Source: Parachlamydiaceae bacterium (GTDB taxonomy: Bacteria > Chlamydiota > Chlamydiia > Chlamydiales > Parachlamydiaceae). Taken from it: DNA of 15,612 nt. The stretch spans positions 476-16,087 of the forward strand of contig JACDDG010000011.1 of the NCBI GenBank assembly GCA_013817115.1, in the 5' to 3' direction. Shown here in pieces: positions 15,543 through 15,612 of the stretch (its first letter is position 1; every line of letters begins with the position of its first letter). A program made the position numbers and the translations under genes. The notes beneath the pieces are model-generated. The model was given only the letters and a program-made list of their open reading frames with translations, did no database searches and was not told where the DNA came from.

Positions 15543-15612
15543 CTTTTGGGCGAGAAAAGTCAAATCGCAAGTCATTAATAATTAATGGGCTGCAACTTTG
15601 CTTCAATTGTAG

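Overview
The window looks like part of the chromosome of an environmental, amoeba-associated chlamydia (order Parachlamydiales, probably Parachlamydiaceae; genus not resolved). Four observations support this. The 16S rRNA gene has a chlamydia-type 5' end, reading GAGAATTTGATCTTGGTTCAG on its own strand, followed by a GTGGATGAGGCATGCAAGTC stretch typical of the phylum. The uvrA gene is a double-length tandem fusion, as known in chlamydiae. One gene resembles the chlamydial CHLPS 43-kDa (DUF818-type) alpha/beta-hydrolases. The intergenic DNA is AT-rich and full of repeats.

Layout. Positions 1-2250 hold the start of an rRNA operon on the minus strand. From right to left this is a leader, 16S rRNA (1908 to 359), tRNA-Ala(TGC) and tRNA-Ile(GAT), running on towards a 23S gene beyond the left edge. 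A 32-bp inverted repeat in the leader and trailer forms the 16S processing stem. Positions 2563-4450 hold a disrupted gene of unknown function, split by a complete 1289-bp ISAs1-family insertion sequence with perfect 28-bp terminal repeats and a frameshifted transposase. Positions 4837-5502 encode a type II beta-carbonic anhydrase whose last codons and stop lie inside a 158-bp near-perfect palindrome. Positions 5690-6796 encode the predicted membrane-anchored alpha/beta-hydrolase, followed by a second large palindromic element of about 340 bp. Positions 7384-8079 (minus) encode an unrecognised hydrophobic protein with a good promoter. Around 8306-8428 lies a decayed fragment of uvrA. Positions 8678-9478 encode an unrecognised protein with two 40-residue tandem repeats and a good promoter. 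Positions 9618-15317 encode the four-ATPase UvrA, followed by a third palindrome at 15327-15425.

The protein genes do not form an operon: gaps are long, strands switch, and most gaps carry palindromes, promoters or relics. The window is best read as an rRNA operon next to housekeeping and accessory genes, in a region remodelled by an insertion sequence, by three unrelated palindromic repeat elements, and by an old partial duplication of uvrA. I saw no CRISPR array, prophage, toxin-antitoxin pair or obvious defence island. The most unusual items are the palindromes, the uvrA relic and the two lineage-specific proteins.
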